From Falsiroseomonas sp041690465 (GTDB lineage: Bacteria; Pseudomonadota; Alphaproteobacteria; Acetobacterales; Acetobacteraceae): a stretch of 64,000 nt of DNA. Below are positions 25,708-34,084 of the stretch, piece after piece. The notes beneath the pieces are model-generated. The model saw only the letters and a program-made list of their open reading frames with translations. It made no database searches and had not been told where the DNA came from. A program made the position numbers and the translations under genes. Location of the stretch: the NCBI RefSeq assembly GCF_041690465.1, contig NZ_JAWLHG010000018.1, positions 36,522 to 100,521 of the forward strand, in the 5' to 3' direction. The stretch's first letter is position 1. Every line of letters starts with the position of its first letter.

Positions 25708-25849
25708 GTCCGACACCCTCCCTCGCATTGTCGCTGCGCCCGGCCAGCCTAGGGCCGCCGCCGCGCCCCGCCAACGCCCCGCGCCGAGGTTGCGGTTGAG
25801 CCCGGGCACCGCGCGCACCATAAGGGGAGTGATCCCGAGGACAACGCCA

Positions 25850-27202
25850 TTGCCGCAATCCACCGACCGCAGGGACGAGATCGTCGAAGAGGCGACGCAA
25901 CTGGCCCGCGACGTCGCGCCCGAACTCGCCTCGATCCTGCTCACCCACTACCCGGACGCCGACACGCTCGACACGCTGCGCCCCGGCGAGACCGACATCG
26001 AGACCGCCACGGCGGTGAACCGCGCGGTGGCGACCGAGATGGCGGCGCAGGGCGTGGATGTCTTCGTCCAGCGCGCGGACCGGTCCGCCTTCCGGCGCTG
26101 GCTGCAGGGGCGCGAGGATACGCCCGAGAACCGCCTCGGCTGGATCGACCGGGACAGGCTGCTGCGCGGCGCCGATGCCTTCAAGGCGCTCGGCCTCGCG
26201 CCCCCTGCCCGGCCGCCGCGCCCGAGCTTCGGCACCGCGCCCGGGCCGATCGCCGACCGGCTGCTCGACGCCTTCGCCGACGAGGAGGAGAGCGCCTTCA
26301 CCGAACTCGCGCAGCACCTGCTCGACGCCGGACGCAACGATGTGCTGGAGCTCGCCACGCGCAAGCTCGCCGCGCGCCATGGCGACGATGCCGCCGACGA
26401 GCTGGCCGGCGAGCTGCTCGCCGCCGCCGAAGGTGCGCGGGTCGGCCCCGCCGGCTGGGCCGAGCTGGTGGCGCTGCCGGTCGCGCTTCCGGCCGGCGAT
26501 GCGCCGGATGCGCTGGCGCTCGCCGAAAGCCTGCTCGCCGCCGGCGCGATCCATGAGGGCCTGGAGCTCCGCTTCCTGCCCGGCTGGCGGTCGCCCGACG
26601 CGCTCGCGGAGCTTTCGCCCGGCGCCATCCGGCGCGTCCTGCTGGACCTCGTTGCCGGCACCGAGCCGCGCGCGCTGCCGCCGGGCGACACCGACGAGCT
26701 CGCCGCCCAGGGCTTCGGCGTGCTGATCGGCTGGCAGATCGACTGGAACCTCCAGCCCTGGGAGCGGATCGCCGCCGCCGGCGGCCTGCCCGAGGAGGAT
26801 GAGGAGGACACGCCGGAGGATCTGCGCCGCGCCACCCTCTTCGACCATTGGCGTGCCGCCGCCTTCGAGGCGCATGGCGGCTGCGTGCCGCTCGCCCTCG
26901 TCGCGCCCTCCGAGGTCGGCGAGGAGATCGCGGCCTTCCTCGAGGAAGCCAGTGCCGGGACCGAGGGCATCGAGGAGATCCGGGAAGCCGTGGCGACCGC
27001 CAGGCGCGAGGCCGGCGATGAGGAGGTGGTCTGCCGCCCCGAGATCATCGGCGATGCGCTGGAGCTCTCCTTCTACACCGCAGGCGGCCGCTTCCTCGAC
27101 AGCCTGACGCTCGACGCCGACCGCCTGCCGGCCCGGGCCGAGGAGATGCCGAAGCTGCTCCAGTCCTTCGTGCGGCTGGTCAACTACACGCCGGGCCACT
27201 AG
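25850..27202 (+). CDS. Large acidic protein of unknown function (450 aa)
   Basis: A soluble, very Asp/Glu- and Ala-rich protein, largely helical. It starts at TTG 25850 with GAGGA eight bases upstream; GTG 25829 is the alternative. Repeated motifs such as DRLLDAFADEEESAFTEL and HLLDAGRNDVLELATRKL look like helical-repeat units in the first half. The C-terminal third is more mixed (LELSFYTAGGRFLDSLTL). No signal, membrane segment or known catalytic motif is seen. It ends inside a nested hairpin. Confidence 0.8.
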   Translation: MPQSTDRRDEIVEEATQLARDVAPELASILLTHYPDADTLDTLRPGETDIETATAVNRAVATEMAAQGVDVFVQRADRSAFRRWLQGREDTPENRLGWIDRDRLLRGADAFKALGLAPPARPPRPSFGTAPGPIADRLLDAFADEEESAFTELAQHLLDAGRNDVLELATRKLAARHGDDAADELAGELLAAAEGARVGPAGWAELVALPVALPAGDAPDALALAESLLAAGAIHEGLELRFLPGWRSPDALAELSPGAIRRVLLDLVAGTEPRALPPGDTDELAAQGFGVLIGWQIDWNLQPWERIAAAGGLPEEDEEDTPEDLRRATLFDHWRAAAFEAHGGCVPLALVAPSEVGEEIAAFLEEASAGTEGIEEIREAVATARREAGDEEVVCRPEIIGDALELSFYTAGGRFLDSLTLDADRLPARAEEMPKLLQSFVRLVNYTPGH

Positions 27203-27249
27203 AGCAGATCGCCGAAGGGCGGGATCGCCCGGAGGCGTGAAGCTGCTCT
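27201..27249 (+). terminator. Nested palindrome overlapping a stop codon (terminator or REP-like)
   Basis: Three paired segments fold on one axis. AGAGCAG (27201-27207) pairs with CTGCTCT (27243-27249), CGCC with GGCG, and GGGCG with CGCCC, around a GGAT tetraloop with small internal loops. The first two bases belong to the stop codon of the 450-aa gene. It could terminate that transcript or be a copy of a dispersed palindromic repeat. Confidence 0.55.
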
Positions 27250-27337
27250 GCCAACAACCAAGGTGGAGCGTTTCCCGTGAACGCCAGTGAACGGAGAACG
27301 CCCCAGGGCCAAGCGCTGCGCCGGAGGACTCCGACCC

Positions 27338-27877
27338 ATGCCGAAGACCATGCCGGACGCGCATGACCTGCTCGCCGCCGAGCGCTTCCTGGCCGCGGAG
27401 GCGCGCATCGCCGCCAGCTTCGAGCGGACCGAGGAGGCGGTCGCGCCGCTGCTGCGCGGCATGCGCGCGACCGGGCGCACCACCTACCTCACTGATCCGG
27501 AGCGCGGCGCCATCTGGGGCCACGCCTTCCTGCGGCCGCCCTACGCGCCGAGCGTCGAGGCCGAGTGGTTCCTCGCCTGGGGCCTGCGCTTCCCGGATGG
27601 CGGAAGCGGCTGGGACGCCTCTGCGCCGCGCCTGCCCAACCGGCCGCACGCCATCGTCGCGGTCGGCGCGAGCGGCGTCTCCCCGGCGCGGCCGCTGGGC
27701 GGGACCCCGCCGCCGGGCTGGTCCGTGGTGGGTGGTGAGGCCGCCTTCCTCGCCGCGGCCCGCCCCTTGCAGGATTTCCCGGCCGAGCCCGAGGCGATGG
27801 CCTCGGCACTCGCGGCCTGGACGCTGGCGCGGATCGAGGAGGTGAAGGCCGCGCTACCGGGTCTCGCCGCGGCCTGA
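27338..27877 (+). CDS. Hypothetical protein (179 aa)
   Basis: A soluble 179-aa protein of unknown function with good codon use and GGAGGA nine bases before ATG 27338. The N-terminal half is helical (HDLLAAERFLAAEARIAASF); the middle carries aromatic-rich strands (TYLTDPERGAIWGHAFLRPP and AEWFLAWGLRFPDG). No signal or catalytic motif. It converges on the glycosidase-like gene at 27891 and follows the 450-aa gene by 135 bases, possibly in the same unit. Confidence 0.75.
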   Translation: MPKTMPDAHDLLAAERFLAAEARIAASFERTEEAVAPLLRGMRATGRTTYLTDPERGAIWGHAFLRPPYAPSVEAEWFLAWGLRFPDGGSGWDASAPRLPNRPHAIVAVGASGVSPARPLGGTPPPGWSVVGGEAAFLAAARPLQDFPAEPEAMASALAAWTLARIEEVKAALPGLAAA

Positions 27878-27890
27878 ACCGCGCGCGGCC

Positions 27891-28862
27891 TCACCCCGAA
27901 GGCAGCAGCTCCGCGATTGCGATGCCCGCCTCGCCCTGCACTGCATAGAGCAGGTACAACCGGCCATCCTCCTCGAACACCGCGGGGTCGCGCAGCTGGT
28001 TCACCGGCCCCGCGACGGCGCCGCGAAACGAAGGGAGCAGCGGCAGGCCGGCGCCTTCCCAGGCTTCCTCGGGCCGCAGCACCTCCTCCGCTTCGCCCGC
28101 CACGCGCCACGCGCGCCAGTCGCCCACCAGCGGGATGCGCGAGTGCAGGATGCGTTCCGGCACGTCGCCCACCTGCGTCCAGAATACGTGCAGCACATCC
28201 CCGCGCAGCAGCACGGCGGTGTGGCGCTGCCGCGGGTTGAACAGCTCGGGGCCGCGCTCGAAGCCCGAGAGCCCGTCCGCCGAGCGGAACAGGATGCCCG
28301 GCATCGCCAGAGCGTAATGCGCGCCGCCATGGCGGAAGACGCGGAAATAGGAAGGGCCGAGCAGCTCCGGCCGCGCCCGGAAGCTCAGCCCGTCCGCGGA
28401 AATCGCGACGCGCGTGCGCTGCACGTCCCAGCCGACGAGCCCGTGATAGTACATCACCACGCGCCGGTTGGCGTGGTCCACATGCACGTCCGGCGAGGCG
28501 ATGTGGGGATGTGAGGCCTCGATCTCCGGTGCGAGCATGCCAGCTGTGCCGGGTGGCGCATTGCCGGGCAGCCGCTCCCTCCTGGACTCGTCCGGCGGCG
28601 GCGGTTCTGTCGGGAAGAGGCTGTCGCGCAGGTCGAGGCTGCCCGGCTCATGCATCCGCCACGGTCCTTCCGGCGCATCGGCATAGGCCAGGCGGATGTA
28701 GGATCCCTTGTGGTCGGCGAAGTAGAGGTAGTAGCGCCCGAGCGCACCCGGCACCCACTCCGGCACGCGGATCATCGAGGGGCCCTGCACATTGGCGCCC
28801 ATCCGCGCATCCATGCCGGGAAGGATGATCGGGCCGATCCGCCGCACCTGCCACTGCGCCAT
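27891..28862 (-). CDS. Five-bladed beta-propeller glycosidase-like protein (GH43/GH32-type fold)
   Basis: A 323-aa protein without a signal peptide. It has propeller blade motifs WVPGALGRYYLYFADHKG, IASPDVHVDHANRRVVMYYH, and NQLRDPAVFEEDGRLYLLYA near the end, where the RDP segment resembles the acidic blades of GH43/GH32 enzymes. The family assignment is by fold only; the catalytic set is not certain. ATG at 28862 has GGAGGGAA. It is last in a run with glpD, a HAD phosphatase and a DeoR regulator, suggesting a sugar or polyol substrate. Confidence 0.72.
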   Translation of the reverse strand: MAQWQVRRIGPIILPGMDARMGANVQGPSMIRVPEWVPGALGRYYLYFADHKGSYIRLAYADAPEGPWRMHEPGSLDLRDSLFPTEPPPPDESRRERLPGNAPPGTAGMLAPEIEASHPHIASPDVHVDHANRRVVMYYHGLVGWDVQRTRVAISADGLSFRARPELLGPSYFRVFRHGGAHYALAMPGILFRSADGLSGFERGPELFNPRQRHTAVLLRGDVLHVFWTQVGDVPERILHSRIPLVGDWRAWRVAGEAEEVLRPEEAWEGAGLPLLPSFRGAVAGPVNQLRDPAVFEEDGRLYLLYAVQGEAGIAIAELLPSG

Positions 28863-28914
28863 GCCGTTCCCTCCGCAACCGGCGCGCAGCATGGCATCCT
28901 GGGCGGCGCCCCGC

Positions 28915-30399
28915 CTACCCGCCGAGGCGGCGCGCCAATTTTTCCTGCCCCTCGCGCGGCATGTGCAGGCCGAGCTTGCTGCGCCGCCACAGCACGTCCT
29001 CGGCGGTGCGCGCCCATTCGTGGCGGACCAGCCAATCCAGCTCGCGCTCCGTGAAGCCTGCGCCGTACTCCTCGCCCATCGCATTCGGCCCGCTCGCACC
29101 GTCGAGCAGCGCATCGAGGTCGCTGCCATAGGCGCGCACCAGGCGGTGCAGCGTGGAAGGCGGCAGCCAGGGATGGCGGCGCGCCATCTCGGACTCGAAG
29201 GCCGGCAGGTCGCGGCCGCCGAGATCACCCCCAGGCAGCGGCGACGTCGCGGTCCAGGGCGTGCCCTCGCGGCCGAGCAGGCCGCCGATGCGCGCCACCG
29301 CCTCCTCCGCGAGGCGCCGGTAGGTGGTGATCTTGCCGCCGTAGATGGTGAGCACCGGCGCCTGCCCCGCCGGCGCATCGGTCTTCAGCACATAGTCGCG
29401 CGTGACGGCGGAGGGGTTGTCGGCACCGTCGTCGTGCAGCGGCCGCACGCCTGAATAGCTCCAGACGATCTCCTCGGGCTGCGGTGCGCGGCGGAACTGG
29501 CGGCCGACGGCGGCGCAGAGATAGGCCGCCTCCTCCGCCGAGCAGCAGGCGCTGCGCGCATCGCCCTGGTGCGGCACGTCGGTGGTGCCGACCAGCGAGA
29601 AGCGGCCCTCATAGGGTATCACGAAGACGACGCGGCGGTCGTCGTTCTGCAGGATGTAGGCCTGCTCGCCCTCATAGAGCGCCGGCAGCACGATATGGCT
29701 GCCGCGGACCAGCCGCACCCGCCCCTGCGGCTCGGCGTGGGCCGCATCCTGCGCTTCCAGCACCCAGGGGCCGGCGGCGTTCACCAGCGCACGCGCGCGG
29801 ACGACGCGCTGGCTGCCGTCCGGCATGGCCAGCCGACAGATCCAGTTCTCCACGCCGCGCTCGGCCCCGGCGAATGCGGTGCGCACCAGCACCTCGGCGC
29901 CGCGCGCGGCCGCATCGCGCGCGTTCAGCACAACCAGGCGGCTGTCCTCCACCCAGCAGTCGGAATAGGCGAAGGCATCGGTGATCCCGGGCTTCAGCGG
30001 CGCACCATAGGCATGGCGCGCGGTGGCGATGCTCTCGGTGCCCGGCAGGCTCACCCGCCGCGCAAGGTGATCGTAGAGGAACAGGCCGGCGCGGATCACC
30101 CAGCGCGGACGCATCTCCGGCCGGTGCGGCAGCACGAAGCGCATCGGCCACACGATGTGCGGCGCGATCTTCAGCAGCACCTCGCGCTCGGCGAGCGCTT
30201 CGCGCACCAGGCGGAACTCGTATTGCTCAAGGTAGCGCAGCCCGCCATGGATCAGCTTGGAGCTGGAGGAGGAGGTGGCGCCGGCCAGGTCGCCGCGCTC
30301 CACCAGGCAGGTGGAGAGCCCGCGCCCTTGCGCGTCGCGCGCGATCCCGGCGCCATTGACGCCGCCGCCGATGACGAGAAGGTCGAAGCTTTCCTGCAT
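28915..30399 (-). CDS. glpD: Glycerol-3-phosphate dehydrogenase, FAD-dependent
   Basis: A 494-aa membrane-associated flavoprotein oxidising glycerol 3-phosphate to DHAP and feeding the quinone pool. The N-terminal dinucleotide motif LLVIGGGVNGAGIARDA and the family signature SSSSSKLIHGGLRYLE are intact. IYGGKITTYRRLAEEA and the C-terminal helical domain are present. Length equals that of GlpD. It lies 8 bases downstream of the HAD gene, within the set headed by a DeoR/GlpR-type regulator. Confidence 0.95.
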   Translation of the reverse strand: MQESFDLLVIGGGVNGAGIARDAQGRGLSTCLVERGDLAGATSSSSSKLIHGGLRYLEQYEFRLVREALAEREVLLKIAPHIVWPMRFVLPHRPEMRPRWVIRAGLFLYDHLARRVSLPGTESIATARHAYGAPLKPGITDAFAYSDCWVEDSRLVVLNARDAAARGAEVLVRTAFAGAERGVENWICRLAMPDGSQRVVRARALVNAAGPWVLEAQDAAHAEPQGRVRLVRGSHIVLPALYEGEQAYILQNDDRRVVFVIPYEGRFSLVGTTDVPHQGDARSACCSAEEAAYLCAAVGRQFRRAPQPEEIVWSYSGVRPLHDDGADNPSAVTRDYVLKTDAPAGQAPVLTIYGGKITTYRRLAEEAVARIGGLLGREGTPWTATSPLPGGDLGGRDLPAFESEMARRHPWLPPSTLHRLVRAYGSDLDALLDGASGPNAMGEEYGAGFTERELDWLVRHEWARTAEDVLWRRSKLGLHMPREGQEKLARRLGG

Positions 30400-30407
30400 C
30401 GCCGCGC

Positions 30408-31247
30408 TCAGCCTGGCGGCCGCGGTCGCGCCGCGAGGACGGCATCGGCGAATTCCACGAAGCCTGCGCCCCCCGCCCCCGCCGTCACGTAAGCCGGCGC
30501 TGCTGCAATGCCGGGCAGGAAGGGCGCGATATTGGCGACGCCCACCGAGAGCGGCAGCGCGGCGAAGAGCGGCGCGTCATTCGGGCTGTCGCCGAGAAAG
30601 GCAGCGCGGTCCAGCGCCTGCTCCAGCGGGCACCACAGCGCTTCGAACAGGTGGCGCAGCCCCGCGAGCTTGTCCCAGGCGCCGATCCAGGCGTTGACAT
30701 GGATGGAGCTAACCTTCGCCTCGGCGCCGCCCGCCCGGAAGATTGCGGCGATCCGCTCGGCCTCCGCGAGCGGCAGCGGCCCGGCATCCTCGGCGAAGTC
30801 GAGTGCCAGGTCGAACATCCGGAAGGGCTGGTCGGCGGCGGGCCGGCTGCCCGGCACGGCGGCCAGGGCGCGCGCGGCCAGCGCCTCCAGCCGGGCGCGC
30901 GCGGCGAGGCGCGCGGCGTCATCCTGCACATGGTACCGCCGCATCCGGCGCGCGGCATGGTCCATGGCGTACCAGAGCGCGCCATTCTCCCCCACCACCG
31001 CGGCGACGGGCCAGAGCCGCGCGACCATGTCGCACCAGCCGGCCGGCCGCCCGGTGACCGGCACCACCAGCAGCCCCGCCGCCTGCAGCCGCTCCATCGC
31101 GGCGTAGGCAGCGGCGGTGAGCCGGCCTTCGGTGGTCAGCGTGTCGTCGATGTCGGTGAGCACCCAGCGCAACGCGGCCAGCCGCGCGGTCGGCACGGCG
31201 GCCAGGGGCTGCGGCGCGGCGGCCGCGGGACGGGTCAGGGCGCCCAT
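30408..31247 (-). CDS. HAD-superfamily (type IIB-like) phosphatase
   Basis: A 279-aa HAD hydrolase. Motif I is the DxDxT-type TDIDDTLT, motif II the threonine in VPVTGRP, and motif IV GDSPNDAPLF. The large cap insertion between them is typical of the Cof/mannosyl-phosphoglycerate phosphatase group. The substrate is probably a sugar or polyol phosphate. It sits between a DeoR regulator and glpD, so glycerol phosphate or a glyceryl glycoside phosphate is conceivable (inference). A proline/alanine-rich N-terminal 25 residues is likely disordered. Confidence 0.85.
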   Translation of the reverse strand: MGALTRPAAAAPQPLAAVPTARLAALRWVLTDIDDTLTTEGRLTAAAYAAMERLQAAGLLVVPVTGRPAGWCDMVARLWPVAAVVGENGALWYAMDHAARRMRRYHVQDDAARLAARARLEALAARALAAVPGSRPAADQPFRMFDLALDFAEDAGPLPLAEAERIAAIFRAGGAEAKVSSIHVNAWIGAWDKLAGLRHLFEALWCPLEQALDRAAFLGDSPNDAPLFAALPLSVGVANIAPFLPGIAAAPAYVTAGAGGAGFVEFADAVLAARPRPPG

Positions 31248-31277
31248 GCGGTGGAGTGTGGCACATCCGGCAACGAA

Positions 31278-31291
31278 TGTGGAGCCTCACA
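31278..31291. promoter_or_regulatory. TGTG-N6-CACA dyad upstream of the HAD gene
   Basis: TGTGGAGCCTCACA lies in the 47-base gap between the regulator and the HAD gene. It shares TGTGGAGC with the dyad just upstream of the regulator start at 32097, so both may be sites for the DeoR/GlpR-type protein. Speculative. Confidence 0.3.
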
Positions 31292-31294
31292 AAT

Positions 31295-32095
31295 TCACGA
31301 CGCGTCATCCGCCAGCGTCACGGCCATGCCCGCCCGGCCCAGCGCCGCCGCCAGCCCCGGCGGCGGCGGCGCCTCGGTCACCAGGTCGGTCAGTTCCCCC
31401 AGGGGGCAGACGCACTCCAGCAGTCCGCGCCCGAATTTCCCGGAATCGGCCAGCAGCATCCGCCGCGGCGCCCGGCCGAGCATGGCGCGCTTCACCCAGG
31501 CGGCGCGCGAGACCGCTTCGCACGGCCCCTCCTCCGTCAGCCCCGATGCGCCGATCACCGCCAGGTCGGCGTTGAAGCGGCGCAGGAAGGCCTCGGTCTC
31601 GGAGCCATAGACGCCCCGTTCGGCGGCGCTGACCTCGCCGGGGCACAGCACCACGCGCAGCAGCCCGGCCGGCGCGGCGGCCAGGTCGCCCGCCCCGGGC
31701 AGGGTGTTGGTGAGCACCGTCGCCGCGCTGCCGCGGGCCACCAGGGCGCGGGCGAAATGCGAGGTGGTGCTGCCGGCGTCGAGCATGACGACGTCGCCCG
31801 GTTCCACCAGCGCCGCCGCCGCCGCGCCGATCCGCGCCCGCTCCGCCACCGCCATCCGCTCGCGCGAGGAGAGTTCCGGCTGCAGCGCCGCCTGCACCAC
31901 CGAGGCGCCGCCATAGGTCCGCCGCACCGCGCCCTGGCGCGACAGTTCCTCGATGTCGCGCCGCACCGTCTCCGAGGAGACGCCGAAGGAGGTGGCGAGC
32001 GAGGAGATGCGCACCGTCGGGTCGGTCGCGAGCGCGGCGAGGATGCTGCGGTGGCGCTGCGCCTTGGCCGGTGCGCCGTCGGTCCTGCGGGGCAT
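31295..32095 (-). CDS. DeoR/GlpR-family transcriptional regulator
   Basis: A 266-aa regulator. The N-terminal winged helix has the DeoR signature VRISSLATSFGVSSETVRRD followed by IEELSRQGAVRRTYGGA. The C-terminal sugar-phosphate-sensing domain has VMLDAGSTTSHFARAL and the conserved ADSGKFG. It heads the run HAD-glpD-glycosidase-like, making GlpR-type repression by glycerol 3-phosphate a reasonable hypothesis. ATG at 32095. Confidence 0.92.
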   Translation of the reverse strand: MPRRTDGAPAKAQRHRSILAALATDPTVRISSLATSFGVSSETVRRDIEELSRQGAVRRTYGGASVVQAALQPELSSRERMAVAERARIGAAAAALVEPGDVVMLDAGSTTSHFARALVARGSAATVLTNTLPGAGDLAAAPAGLLRVVLCPGEVSAAERGVYGSETEAFLRRFNADLAVIGASGLTEEGPCEAVSRAAWVKRAMLGRAPRRMLLADSGKFGRGLLECVCPLGELTDLVTEAPPPPGLAAALGRAGMAVTLADDAS

Positions 32096-32096
32096 G

Positions 32097-32112
32097 TGTG
32101 GAGCATGCCACA
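32097..32112. promoter_or_regulatory. TGTGG-N6-CCACA dyad at the regulator start
   Basis: A 5-bp inverted repeat one base upstream of the DeoR-family start codon. A bound dimer here would block transcription or translation initiation, fitting autorepression. It shares its left half with the site at 31278. Confidence 0.35.
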
Positions 32113-32179
32113 GCCCACCCGGACTGTCGCCAGGCCCCGATCAGCCCAGCCTGTCAGCCCGGCCTGGCGGCCCGGTTCG

Positions 32180-32791
32180 TCAGCCCGGCGGCGGGCCCTG
32201 GTCGCCACCGGGGTCGGCGCCCGGCAGCGCGCCGGCCCCGGCGGCGTTCATCGCCAGCAGCCCGGCCGCCAGCCGGGTCAGGCAGCGCGCGGCGTGCCGC
32301 CGGACTGCGGCCGGGCCTTCGGAGCCCTCGGGCAGGGTGCAACCGGCCAGGGTGATGGCGGTGCCGAGGATCCGCGCCTCCAGCGCCGCGATCTGCGCCT
32401 CGGCCGAGGCATCGCGGCCGAATTCCGCGTCCAGCGCTTCCCCGGCCCGCTCGACCTCCGCCTCCACCCGCGCATCCTCGGCGACAATGCCGAGGATCTC
32501 GGCCGGCGGGTCCGGCTCCTCCTCGGCGAGCACGGCCAGCAGCCCGAGCGAGGCGATCAGCGTCTGGATCGGCCCGTGCTCGCCGCCGCGCGAGGCGAAG
32601 GCGCCGAAGGCGACCGCCAGCGCCGCCTCGCCCAGCACCTCCCGCGTCTCGGTGTCCATGGCGGAGACGGGCGGCGCGTCGTCCCCGGGCGCGGCATCGG
32701 CGCCGGGCATGGCCGGCACGCCGCCCTCGGCGAAGGCCCGGCTGAGTGTGGCCAGCGCGTCGAGCAGACGCTGTTCGGAAGTTCCCGCCAT
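32180..32791 (-). CDS. Hypothetical acidic, alanine-rich protein (203 aa)
   Basis: A soluble helical protein beginning MAGTSEQRLLDALATLSRAF, strongly acidic and without motifs I can name. Its codon use is normal for the window, and ATG at 32791 has a weak GGGAAA upstream. A glycine/proline-rich tail ends it. It lies upstream of the DeoR gene in the same direction but 84 bases away, and diverges from the permease at 32913. Function unknown. Confidence 0.6.
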   Translation of the reverse strand: MAGTSEQRLLDALATLSRAFAEGGVPAMPGADAAPGDDAPPVSAMDTETREVLGEAALAVAFGAFASRGGEHGPIQTLIASLGLLAVLAEEEPDPPAEILGIVAEDARVEAEVERAGEALDAEFGRDASAEAQIAALEARILGTAITLAGCTLPEGSEGPAAVRRHAARCLTRLAAGLLAMNAAGAGALPGADPGGDQGPPPG

Positions 32792-32912
32792 GCTTTCCCG
32801 CTCCGGCTCCAGGCCAGGCTAGCGCACGGATGCCCGGCCGCGTTCCGCGACCGGTGAACGCCTTGCGCCGCCTGACGTTGCGGACGCGACAAGCCTGGGA
32901 GCATCCGCACCA

Positions 32913-34001
32913 ATGCGCAACACCGAGGCCCCGGGCCCGGCCGAAGGCGGCTGGCGCGGCGAGGTCGCGTTCCTCCGCCGCACCCTGATCGTCGCGGGCG
33001 TCGTGATCCTGCTGCTGCTGGCCTGGACCGTCCGCCACGCGCTGCTCATGGGGTTCGCGGCGCTGCTGGTCGCGGTGCTGCTGCGCATGCTGGCCGATCC
33101 GCTGCGGGAACGGCTCGGCGTGCCCGGCGGCTGGTCGGTTGCCGCCGCCTGCCTGGTCGTCGCCCTGCCGATCGCGCTGGCGCTGTGGCTGGCCGGCAGC
33201 GAGATGCGGGAGCAACTCGGCCTGCTGCTCGAACAACTGCCGGAGGCCGCGGAGACCCTGGAACGCGAGTTCGGCCTGCCTATTCCGGGGGCGGGCGAGG
33301 CGGATCCGGGATCGCTGCTCGATGCATCGGTGTTCGGCACCGTGGCGGGGCGCATCGCGAGCTTCGCCCTGGCCACCGTGGACGCCCTGGCGGGGCTGGT
33401 GATCGTGGTGGTCGGCGGCATCTACTTCGCCGGCGATCCGGCGACCTACCGTCGCGGCCTGGCGCGGCTGCTGCCGCGGGCGCAGCAGGCCCTCGGCGAG
33501 GAGGCGCTGGCGGCGAGCGGGAATGCGCTGCGGCTATGGCTCACGGGGCAGCTCATGGCGATGGCGGTGGTCGGAACGCTGACCGGCCTCGGCACCTGGG
33601 CGATCGGGCTGCCGGCGCCGCTGGCGCTCGGGCTGCTGGCGGGACTGGCGAACATCGTGCCGCTGCTCGGCGCCTTCATCGGCGCCGTCCCGGGCGTGCT
33701 GCTGGCGATCAACCTGGGCTGGGAGACGCTGGCCTGGACCGTCGCGCTCTACCTTGCGGTGCAGCAGCTGGAGGGCAATGTGCTGACGCCGATGGTCGGC
33801 GAGCGGATGGTGTCCATTCCGCCCGGGCTGCTGCTGATCTCGCTGGTGGCGGCGGGGGCGGCGCTCGGCATCGGCGGCGTGCTGCTCGCCGCGCCGCTGA
33901 CCGTCGTGATGGTGGTGCTGGTCAGCAAGCTCTATGTGCAGGAGACGCTGGGCAAGCCCGTCGAGGTGCCCGGAGAGAAAGCCGGCGAGGATCGGGGCTG
34001 A
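32913..34001 (+). CDS. AI-2E-family (PF01594-type) membrane transporter
   Basis: A 362-aa inner-membrane protein with about seven or eight hydrophobic segments, the first at LIVAGVVILLLLAWTV. The family pattern is visible: a long extramembrane stretch after the second or third helix (REQLGLLLEQLPEAAETLER), then NIVPLLGAFIGAVPGVLL and VQQLEGNVLTPMVGERMV. Members export small molecules or exchange Na+/H+; AI-2 transport itself is rarely shown. A radical SAM gene follows on the same strand after 83 bases. Confidence 0.92.
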   Translation: MRNTEAPGPAEGGWRGEVAFLRRTLIVAGVVILLLLAWTVRHALLMGFAALLVAVLLRMLADPLRERLGVPGGWSVAAACLVVALPIALALWLAGSEMREQLGLLLEQLPEAAETLEREFGLPIPGAGEADPGSLLDASVFGTVAGRIASFALATVDALAGLVIVVVGGIYFAGDPATYRRGLARLLPRAQQALGEEALAASGNALRLWLTGQLMAMAVVGTLTGLGTWAIGLPAPLALGLLAGLANIVPLLGAFIGAVPGVLLAINLGWETLAWTVALYLAVQQLEGNVLTPMVGERMVSIPPGLLLISLVAAGAALGIGGVLLAAPLTVVMVVLVSKLYVQETLGKPVEVPGEKAGEDRG

Positions 34002-34084
34002 CCGGCGTCTGGCAAGCGGTGCCGGCGCTGCGTAACCTCCCGCCTTCGTCGGGCGAAATGGCCTGGAACAGCCGAGGAGTCGCC

